Origin: Apostichopus californicus
Lineage: Eukaryota; Echinodermata; Holothuroidea; Aspidochirotida; Stichopodidae
DNA: 20,130 nt
NCBI GenBank assembly: GCA_020650975.1
Contig: JAIPMN010012631.1
Coordinates: 4,411-24,540 of the forward strand
Direction of reading: 5' to 3'
Made by a program: the position numbers and the translations under genes. Below the pieces are notes generated by a model. That model searched no databases. It was not told where the DNA came from and saw nothing but the letters and a program-made list of their open reading frames with translations. The first letter of the stretch is position 1; each line of letters starts with the position of its first letter. Shown here piece after piece: positions 1-10,700 of this stretch.

Positions 1-35
1 TTATTCGCCAGCTTTGAACATACCTTCCCCCTCCT

Positions 36-48
36 CCCCCCCCCCCCC
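36..48. repeat. Oligo(C)13 tract
   Basis: Thirteen consecutive C within a C-rich stretch at 24-51, next to an A-rich run. One of several long G/C homopolymers in this otherwise AT-rich window. Confidence 0.9.
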
Positions 49-1655
49 ACCCAAAGAAAAAAAGAAATGTTTATTAGGCGTATAATCACCAAACAAAACG
101 CACACCCCTCCAATTCCACCCAACAAGTTCTGGACGGATATCCCTTCCATGCCCCTCCCCCACTCCCCACCCTCTCCGTTCCAAAATGTTGGAAAGTAAA
201 TTAATTAGTCACGGCATGTTCCAAGTGCAACAATTATTTTACTTTTGTGATTGTCAACTCTAATACCGACTCTAAGACACTTCGGCATATCTGAATCAAA
301 ACAAAACTGGGAATAGTCTTATTGAATATTATGAAATTCCAAGCAAGTGAATTTTGCGTGGTGTAGGCCTATATGAATTATTCACTGTCTAATATTTCGC
401 TACTTTACGCAGATTTCAGACACGCGCACTCAGCTGGCGCTTGCTGCAGTGCAGTGATGTATATTTTTATCTCGTCTCCGAGAGCACTGAGTCACTTACA
501 ATTACAATAACTTGCTCTGTAATAAATGTCAGCGCTAAACCAAAGTTTGCTCAATGATTTTCCAGGTAAATCGGACGTATACGTTTCCCGGTGCGAATGA
601 TACGTGTAATGAAACTTTTTGTGGGAATGAATTTATCAGATAACACTAAACCCTGATAATACTAAAGCATCTAAACCGCAACTTCCCGGTCAACTCGCAT
701 TCCTAACATTCCATTCGGCCCACTACAAAGCGATCATTTGAGCGCGCTAGAAGAACGGGGAAATACAACCGGTCAATGATGTTGGCAGAATGCCCAGACC
801 ACCGGGGTAACGATCATTGTCGAATGCGGTAGTGTAGTAGGTGCGGTCGGGATGGTTTCACCTTTCGATTTTTTTTTTCTATTTAGACTAGGAGTAGAAT
901 GGACCTATTCTTCTTCTTCTTTTCTCTACACATTCCTGATATTGTAGGTGGAAGATCAAAATGTAACTAGAATGCTTAAAATGAAACTTATATCCGAAAA
1001 AGAAGTCTTTTGGAGAAACAACATTGAAGACCAAACGCCGTCTGATCAACATCCAAATTAAAATTAGAGATAGTTTCAAATTCCCAAAACAACGGAATTA
1101 TTGTTTCATCGTGTACACAGAAGGAACCTGAAGCAGTATTGCGCCTTCTTCTTAAAACCTTGTCCGATGTTTGTGCCGGTAAAATACTTCAGATGATATC
1201 TACGGCTTCTTCTGAGGTGTTTTAAAAGCGAAAAGAGGCGGTGAAGCTCAACCTATTGTCCGTTAATTAAAGTTGTGTTATTAAATTGTGGTGAGATTTC
1301 ATTGCCCTTGTTGTCAACGTAACAAGACTATGGTAACTTCCATTCACGAGATTCTCATACACTACATCGAAGTGAATGAAATTCGATAGCTTTTACACGT
1401 TTGAAATTCTTTTTCCTGAAGGGCTCCCCCCTAAACCACTCACGGAGCCAGTTCTAGCTGGGGACTATTTTCTTTTGTCTAGAAACAAAGCCTACAAATC
1501 TACGAGTTGGGGAAGGTTGGCTCCCCCAGTTTTTCGGAAACAAACCTCAACTGCTTGTTATCATGACGAAAGAGGTGCCCCGTTTGCAGAACAGTAGCCA
1601 TTTCACTTTTTGATAGTTATAAACTGCCCTTCCATTATTTCATAAATCGTGGAGT

Positions 1656-1668
1656 GGGGGGGGGGGGG
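1656..1668. repeat. Oligo(G)13 tract
   Basis: Thirteen consecutive G after GGAGT in the left flank. It opens a short frame that codes only for glycine-rich noise. Confidence 0.9.
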
Positions 1669-2143
1669 TTACACAATTCTGATGAGGGATGTGCCCGCTG
1701 TTCTTTATAAATTAAGAAATAAAATGTTGTTCTCTTTGACTAGATCCTCATCAATTCATTTCTCACGCGCCAACTGTATCATATGGAGCTCTTGTTATAG
1801 ACAAACCAGTTCACGTGACTTATCCGGAAATTATTGACTTAAAAGTGAACAGACTTTATCCAAGCATTGTCCGGACCAAAACACCCAGGACAGGGGATTA
1901 TCACGTAGGTATGAATGCATAGCACAAGGTCTAAAGCCAAATGACGCATTAAGTGGTCTTATTACTACTCTGTAACAAGTTCCTGTTTATAATTTGTGGG
2001 GCATTCCTCATTTAGATTATCCTGAATCGACCCTTCCATTTCTTGAAGCTTAATATCAGTTTCTGGATATTTCTTCTGTTGATGTTCCACATAGTGAATA
2101 AAAACCAAATATGACACTACACAGAAGTACACGGTTTGAGCTC

Positions 2144-2149
2144 TTTATT
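2144..2149 (-). terminator. Distal poly(A) signal AATAAA
   Basis: The minus strand reads AATAAAGAGCTCAAACC, then the GU-rich GTGTACTTCTGTGTAGTG about 15-30 nt downstream. That is the usual signal, CA cleavage site and downstream-element order. It would end the transcript near 2130 and give a ~2.5-kb 3' UTR. Confidence 0.45.
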
Positions 2150-2821
2150 TATGTATTGCAACGTGAACTTGTAACATTGCTACAGCGACGACTTCATAGA
2201 AGCACAACACTGGGTATGTGCCACATAACAACACTGCTTTATGATATTCCAGAATGAGTTGATTCAGCAAAAAAGCTTTTATTGCCCAGACCGAGGTTCG
2301 CTTACCCATATGAGAATTCAGAACCCCGTCCCAGCTTCAACCTGGTTGTTGGCTCAATATTGTTTTTCTTCTGTATCAAAATATCAACTTTGTTACTAAT
2401 ATACAATATTACAAGATACTGAACTAATCTGAACACCCTTTGAACAGTCATTTTCGGCATTTCCAATCTTTCCATATACTTCCTGTTGTCGCTAACTCAT
2501 GTCAACATATTTGTTGTCCCTTTGACAGTTCTTACAGTGTAACTGGCTCCTAGCAAAACACAGTAGCACAACACACAAGGATGCAAGTAACAGTGATATA
2601 TAAAAGCCACCTCCTCTTTGGGTGCTTGGTGATAAGACAGAAGCTGAAGCTAGTGGTCATATCTAAAAGACTGCTAACAAATAGTTGACATATAGGATGA
2701 TGATGATGGTGTTCTCTCCTTGCTAACCTTTCTTTCTTACAACACTTATCTTTCACATTCCTTCTAACCTGTTAGGCAGACTAACCATCCCTCATATTCA
2801 TTCATGTGTTATAATTGACTA

Positions 2822-2846
2822 CATATATATATATATATATATATAC
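2822..2846. repeat. (AT)n microsatellite
   Basis: About 11 uninterrupted AT repeats, in the probable 3' UTR. Confidence 0.9.
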
Positions 2847-3737
2847 ACATGTACAGGGTAGTATTATTATCATTATTATGCTTCAGGATACATACATATA
2901 TAACTTACAGGAAATATAGCTCCATGAATATACAATAGAGAAAAGAGAGAAGATAAGTAAATTAGAGAAGAAAAGAGAAAAGAAACTGGTCATAGAACTC
3001 AGGACAAGTACAGAGAGGAAAGCTATTTCATAAGAAATTCCGCAAAAGCTTCCAGACTGTGTCATCCGCTCTGATTGGTGGAGAGCATCATACTCACTCA
3101 TCTGTCATAGAAGTGAACCAATGGAAATCAGCTACATAAAACAGCACTAGCAAAGTGTGGAAGAGGACAACAACACCTGTTACATGAAAGACGACAAGAC
3201 CACACTGCTGCCACAGAAGGATTTCTATATACAATTATACCACAATGAATACATGTTGCTATGGCACCGACATAAACACATTATCAGACATAAGAGACAC
3301 ATTCAATACCATATACTAATTGCATATATAGTTAAGAAGAAGAAGATTAATGAACCCTGCCATCATTACGATAGCCGTCATTACAACTACTGTGCATAAC
3401 ACCATACTTGTCCTCCAAAATGGGAACCTTTTTTAGATGCAATTTACAACTGAGAAAATGCATAGCATGTTACATTCTTCATTTCAATGGAAACTCTTCA
3501 TTTTGGTCAAAGTGGCAAGTGGGATTTACAACAGTTTCAACAGGTTTACTTGTCTCTTTTGAAACTGTTGCTTGCATTAAGAAGTGTCGCATCCACCACG
3601 TCTATCTGTAAACAACTCGTAGCATTATCTACACAAAACCACACCACTAGTAAAGAAAGAATAAAAGGAATAGGCTCTTTGGCTGAAAACGTAAGGCATC
3701 AAACTCCACAAATTCTTACATGGCAGCACCAGCTATG

Positions 3738-3755
3738 CAACAACAACAACAACAA
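3738..3755. repeat. (CAA)6 microsatellite
   Basis: Six perfect CAA units followed by TAATAATA-like sequence, in the probable 3' UTR (TTG repeats in the mRNA). Confidence 0.9.
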
Positions 3756-4346
3756 TAATAGTCCTATTTGATGGCACCTTCTATATTGCATTTCACAAGA
3801 ATATAAACAAAAACAAAAAATATTAACTTAAATAAAGTGGAGTGCCTTGTGCATTGTGGAAGGGTCCACTACCAACTTAACATCGACAATCTTATCACAA
3901 ACCTCTTGTAGATTAATTCTTTTCTAACATGGGTCTTAAGATAAACACTTTCATCAAACATAAAACTTAAGCCAATGCTTTCTGGGTAGCACAAAAAAAA
4001 CAAAAAAAATACATAACAATAATAAATGTTATTTCATAACTATATCTTTAACAATAAATGTTGTATACTCTCTTTTTATACAATATAAAGAAAAAGAAAC
4101 AAAAACAAAGCACTTCTCAATGAAATTTGTAATTACAAATATACACTATTTACACTTCAATATTTACACCTGTTATTGACCTCTCCCCCACCCCCATCGA
4201 CTTTTTTAATTGGCTTTGGCCCCATACAGACCCAGCGGTTCACCTTGCTGGGGTCACAGAGTTTGCTCAAATTCTAACTCTATCAATTAAAGTTAAAGAT
4301 TGACTGATAGAGTAGCCAATAATGGTATCAGACAGACCTTTTTCAA

Positions 4347-4371
4347 GTGATGACGTTTTTAACGTCATCAC
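4347..4371. repeat. Perfect 11-bp inverted repeat with 3-nt loop in the 3' UTR
   Basis: GTGATGACGTT at 4347-4357 and AACGTCATCAC at 4361-4371 are exact reverse complements around TTT. In the receptor mRNA this is a short perfect stem with an AAA loop, about 310 nt past the stop codon. Each arm contains TGACG, a CRE-like half site, so a DNA-level role is also conceivable. Confidence 0.8.
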
Positions 4372-4607
4372 CTCCAGCTCTTCACACACATGGCAAACTA
4401 TCTTCTTCTCACTCTTGGCCTCCTTCATGTGCATCTGTCCAGAACTGATTTGTGCAGTCTAGTTGTCTTGAAGCTGTTCAGATTGGCATTCCACTTGGTC
4501 AGTCAAAAGCCTAGATGTTATCTTTGCAATGGTTGCACCATTTCTTAGACAGATCAATGATATGGGAGCTGCCAAGATGAAATCTGCGTCTGTCGATGGA
4601 TGCATAC

Positions 4608-4613
4608 TTTATT
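4608..4613 (-). terminator. Proximal poly(A) signal AATAAA
   Basis: This is the first AATAAA after the stop codon, about 70 nt downstream. It has no obvious GU-rich downstream element, so it is a weaker candidate than the distal signal; alternative polyadenylation is possible. Confidence 0.25.
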
Positions 4614-4683
4614 GTTCTCGCATCAGTTTCCACAGCAACAGAACGACGACGTCGACCACAACTGTTCTCCTCCCTATCATGCT

Positions 4684-4710
4684 TTAGATGACATCATCTG
4701 TTTGTATCAT
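4684..4710 (-). CDS. VLDLR: VLDLR-like exon 12: eight-codon terminal coding segment with stop
   Basis: After a pyrimidine-rich stretch ending ttttgccctgcag (AG at 4712-4711), a phase-0 segment reads MIQTDDVI and then TAA (4686-4684). It fits the C-terminus of the family, where human LDLR ends MVSLEDDVA and VLDLR ends VVSTDDDLA. The phase-0 donor of exon 11 joins it in frame. Intron 11 (1006 bp) lies between them and carries a minisatellite. Reading through the exon 11 donor instead would add VSVTPSIL and a TAG near 5690, which lacks the acidic DD ending. Confidence 0.85.
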   Translation of the reverse strand: MIQTDDVI

Positions 4711-7700
4711 CTGCAGGGCAAAATTGAAAAGACATTGGTAACATGTAATTCTCCTCTTTGCAGATGTATATTCTCTTTGCACAACATTCAAGGAAGTTGA
4801 GTGTAAATTGGAATGTTGCCCTGATAACTTAAGACCATAGAGGGGCACCTCACGTAGGTTGTACCATCAAACAGTCTCCAAACATTTACAAGACCGTGGA
4901 GGGGCACCTCACTTGGGTTGTGCCATCAAACAGCCTCCAAGCTTTACAGGACTGTGGAGGGGCACGTTACGTAGGTATGTACAATCAAACAGTCTCCGAA
5001 CTTTAGACCGTTTAGGGGCACCTCACTTGGGTTGTGCCATCAAACAGCCTCCAAGCTTTACAGGACTGGAGGGGCACGTTACGTAGGTATGTACAATCAA
5101 ACAGTCTCCGAACTTTAGAAGACCGTTTAGGGGCACCTCACGTAGGTTGTACCATCAAACAGTCTCCAAACTTTACAAGACCGTGGAGGGGCACCTCACT
5201 TGGGTTGTACCATTAAACAGTCTCCAAGCTTTACAGGACTGTGGAGGGGCACGTTACGTAGGTATGTACAATCAAACAGTCTCCGAACTTTAGAAGACCG
5301 TTTAGGGGCACCTCACGTAGGTTGTACCATCAAACAGTCTCCAAGCTTTACAGGACTGTGGAGGGGCACGTTACGTAGGTATGTACAATCAAACAGTCTA
5401 CGAACTTTAGAAGACCGTTTAGGGGCACCTCACGTAGGTTGTACCATCAAACAGTCTCCAAACTTTACAAGACCGTGGAGGGGCACCTCACTTGGGTTGT
5501 ACCATTAAACAGTCTCCAAGCTTTACAGGACTGTGGAGGGGCACCTCACGTAGGTAGGTACCATCAAACAGTCTCCATGATCATCTTTAACCCTTTACTG
5601 CATAGCTTAAACTGATGATGATACAAAAATGCCTATCTATAACCTACAACCACGCCGCTTCACTTTGTTAGTGAATTTCTCAGAGAAAACTAGAGAATTG
5701 AAGGTGTGACACTCACCGGTTGGTACTTGGATGCCTTCCCTGGATTATGCTCATACGAATGACCACCGTTGCTTAAGAACAGTTCATCATCTGTTGTTTT
5801 CCTGTACACAGGATTGTCAAAGTTCATTGACCGCTTTCCACCGGATGCCTTTCGTCTGTTAAATATAACATGAACACATCATTACTACACATTAAGTTGT
5901 CAGACTCATTCAACAAGTTCTCTACTATGAAGGAGGATGGAGCTACCTGACAGCAAGGGTATTGCAAATTATCCATCAGGTGAGTCTCGCACATTTCCAT
6001 AACTAACTGAATCCAACATTAGTTACAATTTACAGCTTAATACTGGCTTGGTTTTCAAAAAAAAGAAGACAGTACTGTCCCCTTTTTTAGGAGGTAGAGA
6101 GAAATAGCAAGAGAAGGGGTTGGATGGGGTGGGGGGGGTGCCTAAAAAGGAAATAAAGGAAATTTAATGGGTTCTGTGTAACCAGCATTTGATTACATGT
6201 TTTCTAGATCACACCAGTGGAGGGAACAGAACGATAACATTTGGCACGGATCCCCATAAGATATAGTTTACAAATTGACATTTAAGTATCAGGCTTATTT
6301 ACTTACCGCCATACAAAGAAGACAATGACCACTGCAATAATTAGCACTGCAAGCAGACCCAGGATGATGAGCCATAATAATGATGATGATTGGTTAGGAC
6401 GGCTGCTGGGAACATTATTACCATCTTCTGTAGGGTTGGTGTTATTATCATCTGGGTTAACTGGTTTATAAGGAGGCAATGTTGGCAGGTTGTTGTTATC
6501 GGTATCTGGTGGGAGACTGCCACAAGTCAATCCGTCTGCAGACATTTCAACATCAACTGGACAGAGGCAGGTACAGAGACTGTTGGGAGCAGCAACACTG
6601 ATGTGGGAGCAACCATAATCCTGGCAGTAGTTCACTCCTGCAATAAATTAAACAAGGCAAGGGTAAGCATGTACCATTTATGAAGAAGGGGTCAAGCAGT
6701 CAAATGCATCCTAATCTCTACAAAAGTTTGGTTTAGTGTCCCCATTTCTGCACATGGATAAAGCATTAGCATTTTCATCGGTATTTACCTAACGGCTGCG
6801 TGCTATTCTGCCAGACGGCGATACCATATGGTGTTGACGACAGAGTTCCTACGACCTCCTGTTGAGTTTCACCGCTGAACTTGTTAGCTCTGCGTATAGA
6901 GGGACCTTCCCAATCAGTCCAGTATACCATGTCTTCAAAGACAGCCACTTGAAAGGGGTGTTCTACGAAAGTGAAGTCATTCGAAACAACGGTGAAATCC
7001 TGACCGTAGAAGTCGCAAGAAGATAGCAGGTGATGTTTAGCGTCTACCCAGAAGAGCCTGTCACTGTAGTAGTCAATGGTGAGACCATTTGGCCAAGAAA
7101 TATACGTATCAGAGCCGTCTATGATTGTCTGACGTGTACTCGCATCCCCATCCATGCCGGCACGTTCAATCTTGGCTGATTCACCCCAGTCAGTCCAGTA
7201 CATAAAGCTATTTGAAAGATAAAAGAGACGGTCAGTTAGCTCTGCGAATCCTTGCAATACAAAATAAATAAAAAATACAAATTCAAAATAACTATCTGAT
7301 TAATGTAGAGCAAGCGAGTTCCACGAACTAGGGTGAGAGCCCAGAAGAGATCAGAGATTTCAAACTTCTATTTTCTAGCACTCCCCCCTTGTGGGATTCA
7401 ACCAGGTCATTTACTGGTAAGGATTTTAACAGTATAAAAAAAAATATATTCCAAGATGTTTCAAGATCCAGAAAGAAAAGCCTTCCCATATGAAATATAG
7501 GTACATAGATGGATGAATAAAAGGACATTTCTTTGACCAATTTTGAGCTAGAAACACACTGAAATATTTTCATAACCCACTGCCAAAGCATTGAAGACCT
7601 ATAGAGCACCTTCCCAGAATTAAAATGACTTTGATCAAACTATGTTCACCAAAAGAAAATCATGCACTGGAGAATCTCAATTGTAGCTTTGCTTTTGGTG

Positions 7701-10700
7701 TTATCATGAGACCACCTTTGACCTCTATCAATTTTGATAGGGTACTTTCACCCACCAAGCTGGATCTGCGTACACTGTATGAAGTTCCAAAAATATGTAC
7801 TTTTTGAGTTGAAGTGTTTACAAGATTTTCATACTTTGACTTGAATGTTGACGGCAAATTGGCCTTTGATCTCCACCAATGGCCATAGGGTTCTTGTACT
7901 CACCAAACTCGATATGCAAACCATGTGAGAAGTTCAAGAAAGATGTACTGTTGAGTTATCGTGTTTACAAAATTTCAGACTTTGACCTCTGATGACCCCA
8001 AATGACCATTGAACTTCACAGAAAACAATGAGCTTCTTGTACTCAACAAGACAGATCCACATACCTAGTATGAAGTTAATCCACCATGAATTTTTGAGTT
8101 ACTATGTGTACAAGCAAGTGCCACATACATACATACACGCACTCAAACAAACACACATGCTATCACCGTCGCATTAATTCATTCTGCCTCCGGCTTGGAA
8201 ACTAAAAGTCAATTATCAGCTGTATATGCAAAAGTATACCGCGAAGAAAGTGGCAAATACTTACCCAGTACGTGGATCAACCACCAGTGCTCGTGGTTCA
8301 AGGAGGCCTTCAGAGAAGAGGACAGTTTGGTGTCTGGTGTCTAACGAGATGACGCTAATGGTGTCAATGTCGGTATCAGTCCAATACAGGTTCTTGTGAA
8401 TCCAGTCATATGCCAAGCCATCCACTATGAGGGCACCAGCGACTAGTACCTCTGGGTCACTTGTGTCTAGGCTTCCCCTGTTGGGAGGTTAAACAAAATA
8501 TTCATGTACTGTTAGATTTGGAAAGGGAAAGACTGTAAAATGAAGATCATATCGGAAACATCTGGACACACCTGACTGATTATGTCAGTTTTGTAGAGAT
8601 CACAGCAAACAATACCTATTGCGACTTAATCAACAACTTTGTTAAACAAATCCACACAGTACTGTCAAAAGGTGAGCTTGTCCAATCAGCTCTTAGAATT
8701 TTTTCATCAATTGAGACTTGTAGTTAAGTAATTTTCATTCTCTAATCATTATTTCTTGGCCAAGACACCTCTGATGGCAATATTAAATTTCACAAATATT
8801 CAGCAATATCACATTAGTTTAACTATTTGTTTTAATATCAACATCAATGGATAAAGCTGCTTTTACGCCCAGTTTTTGTCTTAGGACTTACATCATTATT
8901 GTGCCATCCTGATTGTCTGACCAAAACAACTTTCCACCTGGTACATCAACTTCCAAGGCAAGTGGATTTGACAGCTCCCTGTAAACTTCCGTGTTCTCTT
9001 TGGAGGAGATGTTAAACTGCCTGATGCTGTGTTGGTAGACGTACAAGATCAGTGGATGCGGACCATGTGCCTTGCAGTGGTTCATACTTGACAATTGGAA
9101 TCCATCAAAGCAATTGCAAGTGAAGCCCCCTTCGTGATTCACACACTCCTGGCTGCAAGCATGAAGAGCGTAATCTTTGCACTCGTTGATATCCTGGCAA
9201 GAGCCATCAATGTTTTCGTATCCAGGATCACACACGGTGATAGGAACAGTCTCATCTTCTCCATTAGGACACTGACTAATGCCATCATTCTGCTGGCTCA
9301 AAGGTATGCAAGTGCCATCACTGCAGAGGAATTCAGCATCTAAACAGCCTGTCACAGCTGAAAGATAAAACAAACAGCATGGAGATGACAATGCAAACCT
9401 CAACAGACCCAAACATGCCTTGTGCAATGCAAATTTAACCTTTAAGACACACAAGGGAGATCGTAAGAGCTCAAACAGTCTGTAAACGAGCAGTGAATAA
9501 CTGGTGGATGGAGTGATTGCGCTATGAATAGTCTGTCTAAACCAATCCATGAGTAAATAAACAAATCTTTGTGCCAAATAATAACTCACGTGGTAGAGTT
9601 GGGCAGAATGCTTCATCTGAACCATCAACGCAATTAATTCTCCCATCACACTGGTGTCCAGAGGCGCAACTTCCATCCTGACAAGTTTGCTGGTCAGCAC
9701 TACAGGTTGGACCTGCGGGGATGAGGAAGATTTAAATGCATGAATTCATCATCCTTACAAGATGCAGGGCATGGTGCCTTTTCATACACTGGTGACTTCA
9801 TAGCTATTCAGACATCCCTATACCCAGATATGCATTGCAGGAAGCATGTCATTCTCTCACCATGGATGTTATCTACATGTGCAAGTCTTTCAAAGAGATT
9901 AATGTCATTGCTGATTTACAGTGAGTTGTGGTGCACCAACAAACAATTCCCCAGAGATCGATTTCAACATTTTGGAATTAATATGATTATTCCAAGAAAA
10001 GGAAAAGTTGTGACTTACGGGGACAAGTGGTCCGGTTTTCGTCCGTTCCGTCACCACAGTCATCTTCTCCGTCACACTGCCAGGCATCGTGAATGCAGTC
10101 ACCGTTGCCACACTGGAAGAGACCAACAGTGCATGACTCCTCGGGGGCTAATGAAGCACAACCGTTCTCATCAGAGTTGTCTTGACAGTCGCCGTCGCCA
10201 TCACATTTCCAGACTTCGGGGATGCAATGAAGGGATGTCTCACATTGAAAGTAATTCACTTCACAAGTGGTATCGGGGCATTCGTGCTCATCGGACCCAT
10301 CGTCACAGTCACTTTCCCTGTCACAGTACCAGCGGGCGGAGATGCACTGGCTTTTGTCGGCACACATAAACTCTTCCTGTGAACATGTCATGATCTCTGT
10401 AACAAATAAACACCAGTTCATGGAATGTCATTATTTTCAAACATGACTGACTCTTAAGTGATCAGTTCATCCTTGCATGCATGTGGACACATTCAAGCTG
10501 TAGTTATGTAGTAACCATGTTTACATGGTTCATACTGCTGCTGCTGACCGTATATGTCTTTTTGAACATTGCAGAAAATGGGTGAATCAAACTACAAAGT
10601 ACGGAAGTTGCCCTAAATCAACATATCAATTGTTTAACAGACATGTCTCTCAGGTCAAATTGATCTGCCTGGAATCCACTACTCACCACAAGATTCTTCA

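Larger units (their letters stand above)
1..2119. other. Left flank, no gene recognised
   Basis: The longest frames (63-73 codons at 888-1079, 1376-1597 and 1649-1837) lack any family resemblance or exon-like splice context. Apart from the oligo(C) and oligo(G) tracts I see nothing I can name. Confidence 0.5.
2120..4683 (-). other. VLDLR: Probable long 3' untranslated region of the receptor gene
   Basis: This follows the TAA at 4684 and has no credible coding frame on either strand; frames of 60-94 codons here are lysine-, asparagine- or repeat-rich and unlike known proteins. It holds a perfect 11-bp hairpin (4347-4371), a (CAA)n run, an (AT)n run and T/A-rich low-complexity sequence around 3780-4140. 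A 3' UTR near 2.5 kb would be similar to that of human LDLR. The distal end is inferred from a poly(A) signal. If the proximal signal at 4613-4608 is used instead, most of this stretch is intergenic. Confidence 0.45.

Noticed and set aside
4859-5508. Overlapping plus-strand frames of 60-102 codons with repeated [18 protein letters not shown]-like motifs, looking like a repeat protein
   Set aside because: They are translations of the 58/59-bp minisatellite. The unit and the 175-bp higher-order repeat are not multiples of three, the frames break at unit length changes, and they lie inside an intron on the opposite strand.
4830-5577. CRISPR-like array
   Set aside because: Units are contiguous and similar along their whole length with no unique spacers, in animal DNA. 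It is a minisatellite.
6341-6523. 60-codon minus-strand frame within exon 10
   Set aside because: It is an alternative frame of the linker and transmembrane region; the EGF and membrane helix are in the other frame.
7328-7857. Minus- and plus-strand frames of 60-93 codons in intron 8
   Set aside because: They overlap the degenerate tandem repeat or intronic sequence, show no family resemblance, and would break the well-supported exon 8 to exon 9 splice.
8888-9700. Single 270-codon minus-strand protein
   Set aside because: Only the part from 9357 downward is real (exon 7). The N-terminal part reads exon 6 in the wrong frame and translates the 232-bp intron 6.
9740-10369. Plus-strand 209-codon frame
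   Set aside because: It is antisense to exon 5, whose minus-strand reading gives three textbook LDLa repeats; the Arg/His-rich plus frame is its shadow.
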